This document shows, piece after piece, positions 27,222-38,127 of a DNA stretch of 64,000 nucleotides. Position 1 is the stretch's first letter; the number at the start of each line of letters is the position of its first letter. A program made the position numbers and the translations under genes. This stretch comes from Capsaspora owczarzaki ATCC 30864 (Eukaryota; Opisthokonta; Filasterea), in contig NW_011887292.1 in the NCBI RefSeq assembly GCF_000151315.2, positions 2,731,060 through 2,795,059 of the forward strand, given 5' to 3'. The notes under the pieces are model-generated. The model ran no database searches, was not told the origin of the DNA, and was given only the letters and a program-made list of their open reading frames with translations.

Positions 27222-27845
27222 ATGCTGCAGGCGGACTTGGAAGCCTTCCTGCAGCCAGAGCAGGACGACGACGAGCTCGACCACAACCATCCGCCGGGCA
27301 CCCAGCCGCCCGCCGCGGGATTGGACGAGGACCGCCAAGTGTGGTCAGCTGATCCACGCACGGACGCTGCGGCGCGGACGGTTGCCTCGCGTGTTGCGGG
27401 CGATCTCGCCGTGCTCACCAACGAGCCGTCGCTTGGCCTCTTCCGCGTCCAGCAGCACATCCACCGTGCCGTCCCGATGGTCGTTGCACGCAAGGTACAT
27501 CTGAGCGGGCGTGGATATGATTCTGGGGCTTGGGGCTTCGTTTGCTGGCGATTGTTGGTTGGAACATGTCGATTTGGCTGAAAACTGGCTGGCTTTCTAA
27601 GAAACCATGACGAGTCGCTCACCGTTGATCTGCAAACGAATGCGATTGTACGTATGCAGGAAGACATGCTTCAATTGAGCACGCGGATTGCGGGTATGCT
27701 CTACGACGTCGAGTACGCTCAAAAGACTGTGAGCAAGATGGCAACCATCACCAACTTTTCTACGATACAGCAGCATCTCCAAACATCCATACGATACAAG
27801 GAGCAATTAAATGCCATGGCGAAAGAAGCCAAGGACAAGGGATGA
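27222..27845 (+). CDS. BORCS8: BORC complex subunit 8 homologue (MEF2BNB-like)
   Basis: BORC recruits Arl8 to lysosomes and links them to kinesins. Two exons, 27222-27494 and 27660-27845, join in phase 0 to give 152 residues. The first ~55 residues are acidic and unconserved. The core LTNEPSLGLFRVQQHIHRAV then PMVVARK joins EDMLQLSTRIAGMLYDVEYA and QKTVSKM, closely following the human MFANEPSVALYRLQEHVRRS and AIYTVEYACSAVKSM. The small helical protein has no membrane segment. Together with the RUN protein nearby it hints at lysosome positioning machinery, but the two are not clustered. Confidence 0.87.
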
Positions 27846-27974
27846 CTCCAGCAATTTGCATTCATGTCTAGAGTACTTGTAGAGAAGAAGGTTGTGCTTG
27901 TTTGTTGTTTTTTGTTTTTTATTGAATACAAAAGAAAGACTCGTTTGGTGGTTGTCACATCTCAATAATGTTTT

Positions 27975-27982
<8 letters not shown>

Positions 27983-28054
<72 letters not shown>

Positions 28055-28080
28055 TGTGTGTGTGTGTGTGAGTGTGTGTG
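27983..28080 (+). repeat. (GA)n(GT)n compound microsatellite
   Basis: About 70 bp of GA repeats, interrupted once near 28021, followed by about 28 bp of GT repeats. It lies between the convergent ends of BORCS8 and the hydrolase gene. Confidence 0.95.
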
Positions 28081-28123
28081 CGCAGCCTGTAGAGTTTATT
28101 GAAAACAAATGACAGAGCAGGAG

Positions 28124-29707
28124 CTAGAGCTTGGACTTGAGATTGCCAGCTGCTGGAATGGTCTTGAACACTGGTCCAGACACGCGCGGCGAGAGCTCAG
28201 TCGATCGACTGGGGTTTTGTACAACCGCGCCGAGTTGATGCACGTCGGGCTCGGTGGGTGCACGCGTCCAAGCGTCGATCGGAGCACTCGTTGAGAGCGA
28301 CTGCGCCATCCACGCTTCCATTGCCGGCCAGATTGTCTGACCTCCGACGCGCTTGCGGAAGAAGCCAAAATGGCCAATCGACTGGCCCGGGAAGGCCTTC
28401 TTGTTCAGGAGCCAGCGAGTCACTCGAGTGTTGGAGTACCATGAGAGCAGCTCGTCAACAGCCTTCTTGGGCGCGAAATCGTCGTCGGGAGCCTCGACAG
28501 AGAGAACGGGCGCAGAAAAGGCTGCAAAATTGACCAGCTTGGAGGGGTACTTGCCGGTGGCATACCCGGGTGTCAGACACCAACTGGCCCACTCGAGGGC
28601 AACGCCTCCTGGCAAATCTTCGCCAATGCCGGCTGCGCCTGGCACGTAGCCAGCGAATCGCACGAGCCACGGGATCATCCACCACTGCACCCGCCGCACC
28701 AGCCACGACATGCCCGACCAATGGTTGACAAATCCAGACTGCGCCGCGACCAGGACTGCTCCACGAACGCGCGAAACATAGAGCTCTGGGTGCAGCATCC
28801 CGACCAATTGCCCGCCAAACGAATGGCCGACGATGAATATGGGCAGCGTGGACGCGGGTGCTTCTCCTGAACCACGCGGATAGAGCTGCTCGTCGATGAG
28901 CGCCAGCACGGCGGGATAGTCGAGAAAAGCCCAGTCTCGCATCGTCGCGGCGAAATTTCCGAGCGACGCGTTGTTTGGTGGGCGCGATTCGCCAATTCCG
29001 CGATAGTCGTACGTGACGACAGCGTTGCCCAAGCCAGCCATGTACGCGGCAAAGTTGGCATAGTAGCCCTGCGAGCATGCCGTGGCCGAGTTGACCAGAA
29101 TGACCGCTTTCGGCGATTGCTGCTGTGGTCGGAACAGTCGGACGGCAAGCGGGTACCCGTCCGCAGCAACCACGCGATAGGCCTCGTACGGCACATCCGA
29201 GGTCTGACTCGAGCTTGTTCCAGCAGTCGCCGTGGCGTTGGCGGTTGCAGCAGCAGCAGCAGCAGCAGCAGCGGAGTCGGAGACCGCAGCGCCAGAACGT
29301 GATGGTGGTGGTGCGGGGGATTTCGTAGCAGCATTGAACGACGACGACGATGCTGCTGCTGACGATGAGATGGACCTCCGTGCAGCTAGATGCGATGCTG
29401 GTGTCAGTGGTGCCTGTGGGAGACTGGCGGGGTGGGGGTGCGCGAGCGATCGCAAAAGACCGACCCGATCAGCGGCGGAGGCGGACATGGAGCGTTGTTG
29501 TTGTCGTCGTCGACTTGCGACGTGCGCTGAGTGCATGTCAGACGGTGACTGCAAAGCAGCAGTAGCGGAGGTAGAGCAGACTGCAGCAGTACTTGAATGT
29601 GCTCCGGGCAGAGTTATCAACGGGCGCGTGTTCAAGAGTCGAGTACCGAGCATTCTGAGACGCCGCCCCAGTTCAAGCTCAACTTTTTGAAAGACTGGTC
29701 TACTCAA
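28124..29707 (-). CDS. Alpha/beta hydrolase of the COG4757 type, possibly mitochondrial
   Basis: Single-exon gene of up to 527 residues. The first ~170 residues are low complexity, Ala/Ser rich, with an Arg-rich start that could be a mitochondrial presequence; the start could also be the Met at 29653 (MLGTRLL). The hydrolase domain begins near YEAYRVVAADGYPLAVRLFR. Features are TYDYRGIGESRP, the nucleophile elbow IVGHSFGGQLVG, the strongly conserved GEDLPGGVALEWASWC, APDDDFAPKKA with the acid residue, and IGHFGFFRKR with the catalytic His. This set matches the uncharacterised bacterial and protist family COG4757 better than lipases or esterases in general. Substrate unknown. Confidence 0.82.
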   Translation of the reverse strand: MSRPVFQKVELELGRRLRMLGTRLLNTRPLITLPGAHSSTAAVCSTSATAALQSPSDMHSAHVASRRRQQQRSMSASAADRVGLLRSLAHPHPASLPQAPLTPASHLAARRSISSSAAASSSSFNAATKSPAPPPSRSGAAVSDSAAAAAAAAATANATATAGTSSSQTSDVPYEAYRVVAADGYPLAVRLFRPQQQSPKAVILVNSATACSQGYYANFAAYMAGLGNAVVTYDYRGIGESRPPNNASLGNFAATMRDWAFLDYPAVLALIDEQLYPRGSGEAPASTLPIFIVGHSFGGQLVGMLHPELYVSRVRGAVLVAAQSGFVNHWSGMSWLVRRVQWWMIPWLVRFAGYVPGAAGIGEDLPGGVALEWASWCLTPGYATGKYPSKLVNFAAFSAPVLSVEAPDDDFAPKKAVDELLSWYSNTRVTRWLLNKKAFPGQSIGHFGFFRKRVGGQTIWPAMEAWMAQSLSTSAPIDAWTRAPTEPDVHQLGAVVQNPSRSTELSPRVSGPVFKTIPAAGNLKSKL

Positions 29708-29889
29708 AGATCAGCTCAAGCACGGTGCATGTCTGCATTTGCACACAATGAACGATGAAATTGCAACCCTTTTGGTGCTTTTTTGTTTTGGTTTGTTTTA
29801 GAACGATGTCTTCTTTACAATTGCGAAACAATGCGACATTCAGGGAACAGCAGCACTTTGTCTCAACACACCAGTTGCGAACGCGTAGC

Positions 29890-31131
29890 TTAGGCGCGAA
29901 CGCAGTTGGACGGGGGGATGAAGACGTTGGGGTCGGAGATGCCGAGGACGGTGTCGAAGAAGCTAGTGTGGACAAAGCCAATCTTGTCGCCGCGAACAGA
30001 GTCGGAGACGGGGATGCAGATGCGGCTGGTGAAGGCACCAGTCCACGAGTCGCCGCTCTCAGTGTGGCCGCCCCACAGGTCGACCTCAACGCCGGAATCA
30101 GCGAAAGCCTCAGTGCCGACGATAACGCCGCCGTAGAAGGTGGAGTTGTGGGGGATTTCGAACGGGCGCCACTGGCGGGGGATGGTCTGGATCTTGCACT
30201 CCTTGGTCTGGAGGTTGATGTTGTACTGGGCGCCCTGTGAGTGCAATCGAGCGGGGAATGACAGTGAGAAATTATCAATCGATGATTCGCCTTCCCCAAC
30301 AGTGGACATTGGACAGTCCCACAATCAACTTACGAGTTGGTGAAGGGTGATGGTGTGGTAGAAGGCGGGCTTCTGGGAGCCGACGACAACCTCCTCGATC
30401 GTGGCGGTGCGCTGGTTGTGGGCGTCATAGACGAGCTTGCCGCGGAGTTCGAACTGCTTCGAGGGATCGACCTGTGATGTATTGCAACCATTTTGAAGGA
30501 CAAACCAAAAAACGCGACAATGTTGAGATTGTTGAAGGGGCAGATTTTTTTAAAAATCATTCATCATACAAAAATTAATAATAACGAAAAAATTTGTTGT
30601 TTGTTTTTGTTTGAGTTTTTCGTTTCGTTCGAAAGTGGAAAGTTTTTTTTTTTTTTGTTTTCGAGAATTTTGACATTTTGTTTTCAAAATCGTGATTTTG
30701 TGTTTTTTTTTTTTTTTTTTTTTTTTTTTTGTTGTAAGGAGCAGAAGAAGAATCAGAAGAAGAAGAAGGGAAGCACAAGCAAACGGAATTACCTCGACGA
30801 TGCGGGACTCGAACTGTGAGGGAGCGACTGTGAGAAGAAAAACAGGAAAACAGTGAGAAGAACAACAAAGAACAAACAATTTGGAATCAACAACCAAAAA
30901 AAAAAAAAAAAAAAAAAAGTTGTTGGTGACACAGAATTGCGCGTCAGTGTCACAGCGCATGACATGGACGTGAGGCGGAGAACGACAGAGGACAAGGACG
31001 AAAGAAAACAACAAAGGGGGCGGGGGGCAAAAGAGGCGATCTGTGGTCGTCGTTGTCGTACTGCAGCGCTGGTGCTCCTGGGCAAGAGCAAGGCAGGCGA
31101 GGGCCAAGACGGCAAGCGTAACTTTGAACAT
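29890..31131 (-). CDS. EPDR1: Ependymin-related secreted protein (EPDR1-like)
   Basis: Secreted, lipid-binding-fold protein; in animals the family is extracellular or lysosomal. Four exons join in phase: 31062-31131, 30793-30827, 30334-30471 and 29890-30234, giving 195 residues. A clear signal peptide MFKVTLAVLALACLALAQ is followed by a Cys and APSQFESRIVEVDPSKQF, the family's opening motif. Other hallmarks are YNINLQTKECKIQTIPRQWR, PHNSTFYGG, VDLWGG and the C-terminal signature FFDTVLGISDPNVFIPPSNC, nearly identical to animal members. The conserved cysteines after the signal peptide, in the middle, and near the end are present. Gene length fits the family (about 200-225 residues). Confidence 0.92.
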
Positions 31132-31946
31132 GACTGTTCGCGAAAGTTAAAAAAAAGAAGAGTGAACCAACAACAAGCTGGAATTGGAATCAATCAAAAC
31201 ACGATTGAAAGCCACAATCGCACTCATTGGCACAGTGCAGCATCCATTCCACTCCAAGCAACGGAACCGAGGGGCTATGCACCGAAACATGAGCAGCAGA
31301 GCAGCAGAGCAGCAGAGCAGATTCTGCAGTGCTCGCGCTCGATTTTGAAATTGGAGGTGAACAACAAAAAATCCGTACCACACAGAGTGAGTGCAGCCGC
31401 CCTTCCCCTTCCTCCAGCCACGATCGCAAGCAGAGACGGGCGTGACCAAGGCAGACGATGCAAGCGACTCGATCTTATTCCTGCCTGGTCCCTGCCTGCG
31501 TCCGATGAAACGCGATGCGACTGTTCAAACCAAACGAACAACAACAACAAAAAAAAAAAAAAATCGCCCCAATTGTGGATTGTGGCACGTAACCCGCACC
31601 CGAAACCTCGGGACGACAGGAGCTCGTGACAGGCCGAAGCTGGGGGAAGGGGAAGGGATGGCGTGAGAGGAGGGGGACACAACCCGAGTGAAAAGCCGAG
31701 GCTCGCTTTCCAATCGCGAGGAAAGCCGATCAGCGTTTTGGATTGCGTCAAAGTAATAATCTTGTCAACCAATTCCAGTGCATCACTACTGGTGCTTGGT
31801 GGATTCGTGCTCTCAAACAGAGGTAGATCGTACACCGTACTGCTCATCATGATTGCTGAAACAGCTTGAGCTTCTCCGCGTAGCGGCCCAGTCTCACATT
31901 TCGGATTTCGCTCAAGTCGGATACTCTTTTGCATCGACACAACGCC
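31132..31946. other. Divergent 5' flank with one uncertain ORF
   Basis: Lies between the starts of the ependymin-related gene and borealin. A minus-strand frame from about 31850 reads MMSSTVYDLPLFESTNPPST and on to LTQSKTLIGFPRDW, which looks protein-like for about 55 residues before running into A/T-rich sequence; it may be the first exon of a small unrecognised gene or chance. Also present is a short AGCAG run at 31290-31320. Confidence 0.35.
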
Positions 31947-33469
31947 ATGAGTGCCGAGCCGACTACACCACCACGGTCGCCGACAGGAGACCAGGTTTTG
32001 CTTAGCAAGGACCAGTCACGGCTCAAGCTCGAGCGACAGCTGCAGCAATTTGAGTTGGAAGGTAGAGCAAAACTAAAACTAAAAAAAAAAACCGTTGCTT
32101 TCAAAAATCAGCCAAACTGTGTTCTTTCGTCTTCTCCTCCCGCCTCACAATCAATACATTCATACGTCAGTCCGTCAATTGCTACTCGAGGGTTTGGTCA
32201 TGTGCATGTTGGAGGAGGTGAGCTTGACGGCACAGAACAAGTGTTGCGAGCGTTCAGAAGAGCAACCCGTCGATGAGGATTGCTGAAACGGTTTCAAAAA
32301 AAAAAAACCTGAAACCTCTCTCTGCGGCGCTCAACTGCCCTCCAGTCTCAATTGCCACTCGTGCACGACGGTGGTGAGGAATGTGATACAATACTCGGCA
32401 TCTCACGAATGGCACGACACGTCCCGCGTTCCCGACTTTGCTGCTGTTGTTCAACTTTGCCTCACCAGCTCGGTTGTTTCACTTTTCTGCTTGCTGAATA
32501 GTGCAATCAAAAGTCGACAAGATGAACACCCTCAAGAAAATGCAGCTGCTTTCGCTGAGCAACAACTTCAAGTTTCCAATGCTCCAAGTGCCGCGTGCAA
32601 TCAAGCAGATGAAACTGCGTGAATATCTCGAACGCTACGGAGACGCGGTCGGCCCAATGCCAAGCGCCGCCACGTTGTCCAGCTTGCCTCTGCCCGCGAG
32701 TACTGCCATCCCTGCTGCGCCACTTGACCGACAGCCCACTCTCGAGGTGCCTGCAACGATTGGCCGCAAGGGTGTGCTCAAGACTGCCAACACAAACTCA
32801 ATGTTTGGCGCCCCGCCAGGCACAGTCAAGAAGGGCGTCATGCTTTCAAACACAGCCACCGTCATGATGCCGCAGATGGGGCCGCGCGAGCCTGCTGTGG
32901 AAGCGCCGGCTCCCGAAATGGCCGTGCCAGGCACGCAAACAAGGAGCCGAGTGGCGCGCTCGGCCACAGTGACTGCAGCAGACCACATGCGACCAAGCAC
33001 CGTCAAGCGGGGTGCAAAGCGCAGTGCCGACACGGAGGGTGAGAATGCTGTCACCTGTGCCGATGTGATGGTCATGGCAACTCCTTCAATGCAGCGCAAG
33101 CCCCTCCCAATCTGGGGCGCAACACCGCTGCAAACGCCACGAGGCGACGCCCGCCCGACTGTCGCTCAGACACCGGTGGTGCGAGTCGCGCGTGCTGGAG
33201 AAACCGTCATGTCCATCAACGGCTCGCCGCTGGCCGTTCTGCCCGACTCTCGAGCCTATGTTCGTGCGTCCAACGTCCATGAACCAGGCTCGTCTGTGAT
33301 TATCTTGCCGCTGGAGAACGGTCGCGCACTCGAACTTGATCCTCTCAAGTACGACCCGACTGTCCTGCAATTTGTTGAAAAGGAAAGTCGCTTTGAAGCC
33401 TTCAACAGGCTCAAGGCCATGGCAGTCGATGTTCAGCGGTACATGGACCAATTACGTCAAGCTACATGA
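31947..33469 (+). CDS. CDCA8: Borealin, chromosomal passenger complex subunit
   Basis: Scaffold subunit that joins INCENP and survivin to place Aurora B on chromosomes. Exons 31947-32061 and 32502-33469 join in phase (360 residues). Residues 20-85 form the N-terminal borealin helix: LKLERQLQQFELEGVQSKV, then MNTLKKMQLLSLSNNFKFP, MLQVPRAIKQMKLREYLERY, matching the borealin N-terminal family that bundles with INCENP and survivin. The middle is Pro/Ala/Thr rich and basic with TVKKGVML and TVKRGAKRS motifs like animal borealin. A C-terminal block, SSVIILPLENGRALELDP to YMDQLRQAT, may be the dimerisation domain. It converges with CSN7, 425 bp apart. Confidence 0.85.
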
Positions 33470-33893
33470 TTGCCTGGTGATGTTGCGATTGTGTGTGTGT
33501 GTGTGTGTGTGTGATAGGACTCGGTTTGATTGTCGTTGAGCCGTTGTTTTGTTGTTATGGTTGATTGTTGTTATGGTTGATGATGATTTGGAGCTTTCGA
33601 AGTTTGGAGCTTTCGAAGTTTGTAAAATGGAACTTTCATTCAATGAGAACGAGGTCCATACATTTGCTTCAAAAAGAGCGCCTTCTCTGCTCTCCCCTTG
33701 AATCTGGAGTGACATGCAACTCTGTATATTGAAACAAAAGAAGAACGCGACAACAGGGGCCCAATAAACCAAGCTAACAGAGTGGCTTTCAAAACTTTCT
33801 GCGACCTCTGTGACAGATAGCAATAGAGAGAGGAGCAAGTGAGCCGAATCACAATCACCGGAATACCCAAATCAAAAAAAAAACCAAAGCCAC

Positions 33894-35282
33894 TCACTTC
33901 TTGTCGGTGCCATAGCCGGACCGGAAGTCACGCAATCCGTGGCCGTCCATGAGTTTGTGTGACATTTGACTCGTAAAAGCTTGCTTTTGGATTGCAATGC
34001 GCTCTTGCAGAGCCACTTGCTCGTCCATGGCAGATGTCTTTTGCCGGTTGGCTGAGGCAATGTTCGAGTGGATGTTGGTGAGAAGTGTTTCACACTGCTG
34101 GCACCAAGCTCCAAGAGTCTGGATCATGGAGTCTAGCTGCGCGTTGCTGGCAATGTCGCGGCCAATGGCAAATTCGATGCGCACATGCTGGTGCTGCTGA
34201 TTGAGGCTGGCTTTCAGCACGTTGCTGTAAATGCCCTCGATAATAATGTCCTCGAGCTCTCGGACGTTGTCCAATGCCAGCACGGCCAAGAGTTTTGCAT
34301 ACGGGATGGTCTGTATCAGTGAGAAGTGATAATAGGCAGGCGAGAAGAGGACGAAAATGTGAGGTAATTTCGGGCAAAAGAATGGTCTGCAGAACAACAA
34401 GCCAGAAGTGTACCTTGCAGTCTGAGGCCAACGAGACAATCGACAGCAGCCGTAGCTTGGTTTGCTGTGTGGCTGACAGTGGCGGGAACCTCGAAGGGTT
34501 GGCGGCTGTGTTTCGGGGCACAAGGCGAAAGCAGTGAGTGGCGGCAAGTCACAGACAAACAATGCAGCCCCTCCGTTCCTCCCTCGTGTGACTGCAAGCA
34601 CTCGCAGTTCCAGCACACCCATCACGCGATTATTTCGCGGAAAACAAAAAGCGTTGACATACTGTAGTCGGCGTACGATCCGTATGCAAACAGCTTGAGC
34701 AGCTCGAGACTCTGCTGGTGCGCCGTTCCCTCGAGCTGGTGGAATCAGGAGAAGGGGGGGGGTGTCGTTTACGAAAGGCAGCAAGAAAAGCAAGCAAGAT
34801 TGATATCGTGTCAGACTCGGGACGCCATCAGGACAGCGCGACAGAATGACGAACGGCACACAAAGCTGACCTCTTTGACGGCTGGAGTGGCGAGCAGCTC
34901 GCTGAAGACGAACGTTCCCTGTGCCTCGATGGCCTGGTTGATCAGCGACGCGCATGCAGCGCCCTGCGACAGAGAGACGGAGAGACGGAGAGACGGAGAG
35001 ACGGAGAGACGGAGAGAGCATAGGAAACGAAGGGCGCGCAAACAGCATCCAAGACAAACAAAAGGCTCAGCCAGTCAGTCAGTCAGCATTGCACCTCAAA
35101 AACAGAAACAGCACACAAACCACTCGACAACAATGACAGAGGGATCACAAAGTGGCAAACAACTGGCATGCTTTGGTGTGTGTGTGTGTGTGTGTGTGTG
35201 ACGTGAGCTTTTTTGTTCTTCTGACCTTGGCAGTGCGTGCGAGAATCAAGAACGGCTCGAGTGCTGCAACGCTGCTCGCCAT
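33894..35282 (-). CDS. COPS7: COP9 signalosome subunit 7
   Basis: PCI-domain subunit of the COP9 signalosome, which removes NEDD8 from cullins. Five exons join in phase: 35226-35282, 34871-34963, 34663-34735, 34414-34505 and 33894-34310, giving 243 residues (animal CSN7 about 265-275). Residues 1-90 are helical repeats (MASSVAALEPFLILARTAK, ASLINQAIEAQGTFVFSELL). The PCI core contains LKLFAYGSYADYT, LRLLSIVSLASDCKTIPYAK and LLAVLALDNVRELEDIIIEG, the diagnostic CSN7 block. The tail is a coiled coil. Intron 2 carries a ggagagac repeat at 34974-35016. It is head to head with SIN1. Confidence 0.92.
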
Positions 35283-35407
35283 TGTGTGATGTTAAAAGAC
35301 TGAGAAATAACACAATGCATGCATTAGTAATAATCTAACATCAACAACAAAAGAACAACACTCAACTTCTTTTTATTCTTCTTCTTCTTTCAATTTCGAG
35401 TTTTTCA

Positions 35408-35465
<58 letters not shown>

Positions 35466-35490
35466 GTTGGTTGGGCTTTTTCAAATTTCA
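35283..35490. promoter_or_regulatory. Shared CSN7/SIN1 promoter with a 54-nt T tract
   Basis: The 208 bp between divergent start codons contain an uninterrupted T tract at 35411-35464 that ends 26 bp before the SIN1 start codon. Long dA:dT tracts exclude nucleosomes in other eukaryotes; a similar role here is inference. Confidence 0.5.
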
Positions 35491-37885
35491 ATGGCGTTTC
35501 TGGACGACGTTGCGAGCATCACGCGACAGGTGCAGTTTGCGTGGATGACGAGCGATGACACGGGACTGTCTGGGATGGTGATTGCCGCGCCAGGCCCGAG
35601 CGCGCAGCACCTGCAGACGGTTGTGCAGCCGGGATTGTCTGCGTACGGAGCCAAGGCGCGAATGCCGCTGGCGAACGGCGGGATGGCGCTGCTCCTCGGC
35701 GGCGACGGCGGCCTCATCTGCACTGGCGGCGGTCCCGTACGCACTGCTGGCGCGGGCAACAACGGCGGCGGCGGCGGCGGCGGTGGAAGCAGCAGCAGCG
35801 CGGCAGACGCGCTTCAAAAGCTCAATCTCGCACCGACAGCCTCCGAAGTCACGACCCCGCTGGGCGTTGCGCTGCTGCTTGCAACGGGTGGCGGAAACCT
35901 GAATGTCTCGCTGACGGGAAGCAGCCACGGCGGCGGCAGTGGCGGCGGCAATGGCAGCGTCGCGGGGACGGGCGGGCACAACAGCCCTCACCCGAGCTCG
36001 AATGCACTCCTCCAGTCTGCGACCGGCTACGGGGACGACACCCAGTACGCGCAGTCGTTTGACATCTCAATGAGCCCGCGCTTGGACTTTCTGGGCCCAG
36101 CGCGCCGCCACGTCGGCAAGTCGGCCAACGAGCACCCGATGGCCCAAACAAAGGTGGTCAATTTCAAAGACCTGGGCAAGGGTGCTACAGGCGGCTCGTC
36201 GTCGTCGTCGTCGTCATCATCATCTTCTGGCGCTAGCAAATCGTCATCAGGGGCGGGTGCCGAAGGTGACGCATTCGCGCGGGTGGCGGTGCCGACCAGC
36301 GTTGGCCCGGCAACTGCGCCCTCCAAATTGTCCCAGCTGCTCAAGTCAACTGCCTCTAGCGGAGGTAAAAACACATTCTCCGAGTATAGCCAGTTCAGCG
36401 GCGAAGGCCACGTTGGCATTGCTCGCACCGTCAAGCTCGAAATCTTCTTCCCAACCGCCAAGGACACCCCGGCAATCGCCCCCATCAACATCATTGCCCT
36501 CGGAACGGCCACTGTGGAACAGGTGCTTGGCTTGATCATGTGGAAGTACACCAAGGACGATCGGCAACCCAAACTCGCAGGCAACATGGACTCGTACTGT
36601 TTGCGCATGGTTGAGGACGACGGCACGCCCGATATGGACTTCCCGGCGCTGGACCGCAAGCAGCCCATCCAAAAGTTCGGCTTTGACCAGTTGGCCTTCT
36701 GCGAGGGCCCGCGATTCAACCGCAACACGCGACGGATTATGCGCCCAGAGAGCAAGCACACAACCACCTTTGTTCACGTCTACCTGCCAAACCAAGGCTG
36801 CAGCATTGTCAGTGTCAAGTCCTTTGATGTTCTGCTCAAGGATGTGCTCGCGAACGTGCGCAAAAAGCGTCAGCTCCCAAAAGACCAGCACACGCTTGAA
36901 CTCGTCGATGCGCCTGGAGAAGAGCTCGATCTAAACCAAACCCTTCAGAGTATAGGGACGACCAAGTTCAACCTCATCCACAAATTCAGTAAGGCATACA
37001 AGGAGAGAGGAGGGAGGGTTTTCTTTTGGCGTGCGTTCTTGTCTCCAGTGGTGAAGAGTCAGCAAGGGTCTGGGAATTGTTTTTTTTTTTTCTTGTTTTT
37101 GGTTTGTGTTATTGTCATCTTTACGTCTTGCCACTCACTTGCTTGCCTTGCAACGACATCCCGTTTGCTCTTCTGCAGGCAAACGCATGGACCTTGTGGA
37201 CGCCGATGCAGTTGCCGACAAGCAAAAGACTGACGATGTCGATTTTTCGCTGACAGTGCACCAATACAAGGTACTCAACGGCATTCGGCTGATTTGTTTT
37301 TCAACGTGAACGCATGTGGTTTTGGGGATGAATTTCGCTCACCGCATCATGCTTGTGTCTTGTTTCTGCGTGTTTTCTCTTTTCCTGACAAGTCCTTTTT
37401 CGTGTACATCAAGCACAAGTTCAGCGCAAACCAGGAAGTCATGCTCGGAATTGATGGGAACAAGGTCGATATTATTCCTCAAAGTACTCAGGGCTTCTTT
37501 GCCAAGACCAAGCTAGTATCGTATCAGATGGACGATATTGTCTTGTGTCAACCCATAGACGAAAAGTCCAAAACACTCAAGCCCGGCGTTTCGACAAAGT
37601 CCTTCCGATTTGTCTACTATAACGGAAACGAGTTTAAGAGCAACTACTTTGATGCGAAAGGCGCCGAAGAAGCAAGTAAGTTTGGCTGAGTCAGTTTGAT
37701 CTTTGGAAAGGCTGAAATCGCAATGTGGATGTCCACTCACATTCCCTCTTCGATCGACACACTTGTGCTTCTTAGAGGAAATTGTGACCAAGATTAACTA
37801 CATTTTGCAATCTCGAGTCAGTGAAACTCGAGCGCTGTATGCTCAGCAGCAGGATGATGCCAACAAGAAAGCCAAAAAGCTATAA
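35491..37885 (+). CDS. MAPKAP1: SIN1/MAPKAP1, TORC2 subunit
   Basis: Core subunit of TOR complex 2 that presents AGC kinases to TOR. Exons 35491-36988, 37179-37270, 37393-37675 and 37776-37885 join in phase, giving 660 residues. It starts MAFLDDVASITRQVQFAWMT then SDDTG, as human SIN1 starts MAFLDN and has TSDDTG. Residues ~100-280 are Gly/Ser-rich and poorly conserved. The CRIM domain follows, with NTFSEYSQFSGEGHVGIART, LGLIMWKYT, YCLRMVEDDGTPDMDFPALD and IQKFGFDQLAF. A Ras-binding-like ubiquitin fold comes next, then a PH domain (TVHQYKSFFVYIKHKF, LGIDGNKVDIIP, IVTKINYILQSRVSETRALY). The long N-terminal insertion is unusual; otherwise the domain order is standard. Confidence 0.95.
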
Positions 37886-38127
37886 GATACCTGCGTGGGG
37901 TTTTGTTTTGTTTTTGTTGTTGTTGTTGATGTTGTTGTCGTTGTTGTTGGTGGTGGTGGATTTTGATCAATACAGTTTCCAACTAAAGGTAGCCATTCAA
38001 ACCATTACATGTATTAACGTGGGTACTAAACACAAAAAACAACCCAAAAAAAAAAAGCAAGAATCGAACCAAACAAAATCATGCTGAGAAAGACGGCTGG
38101 CTGGCAACAAAAGATCCAACCCTAGAT

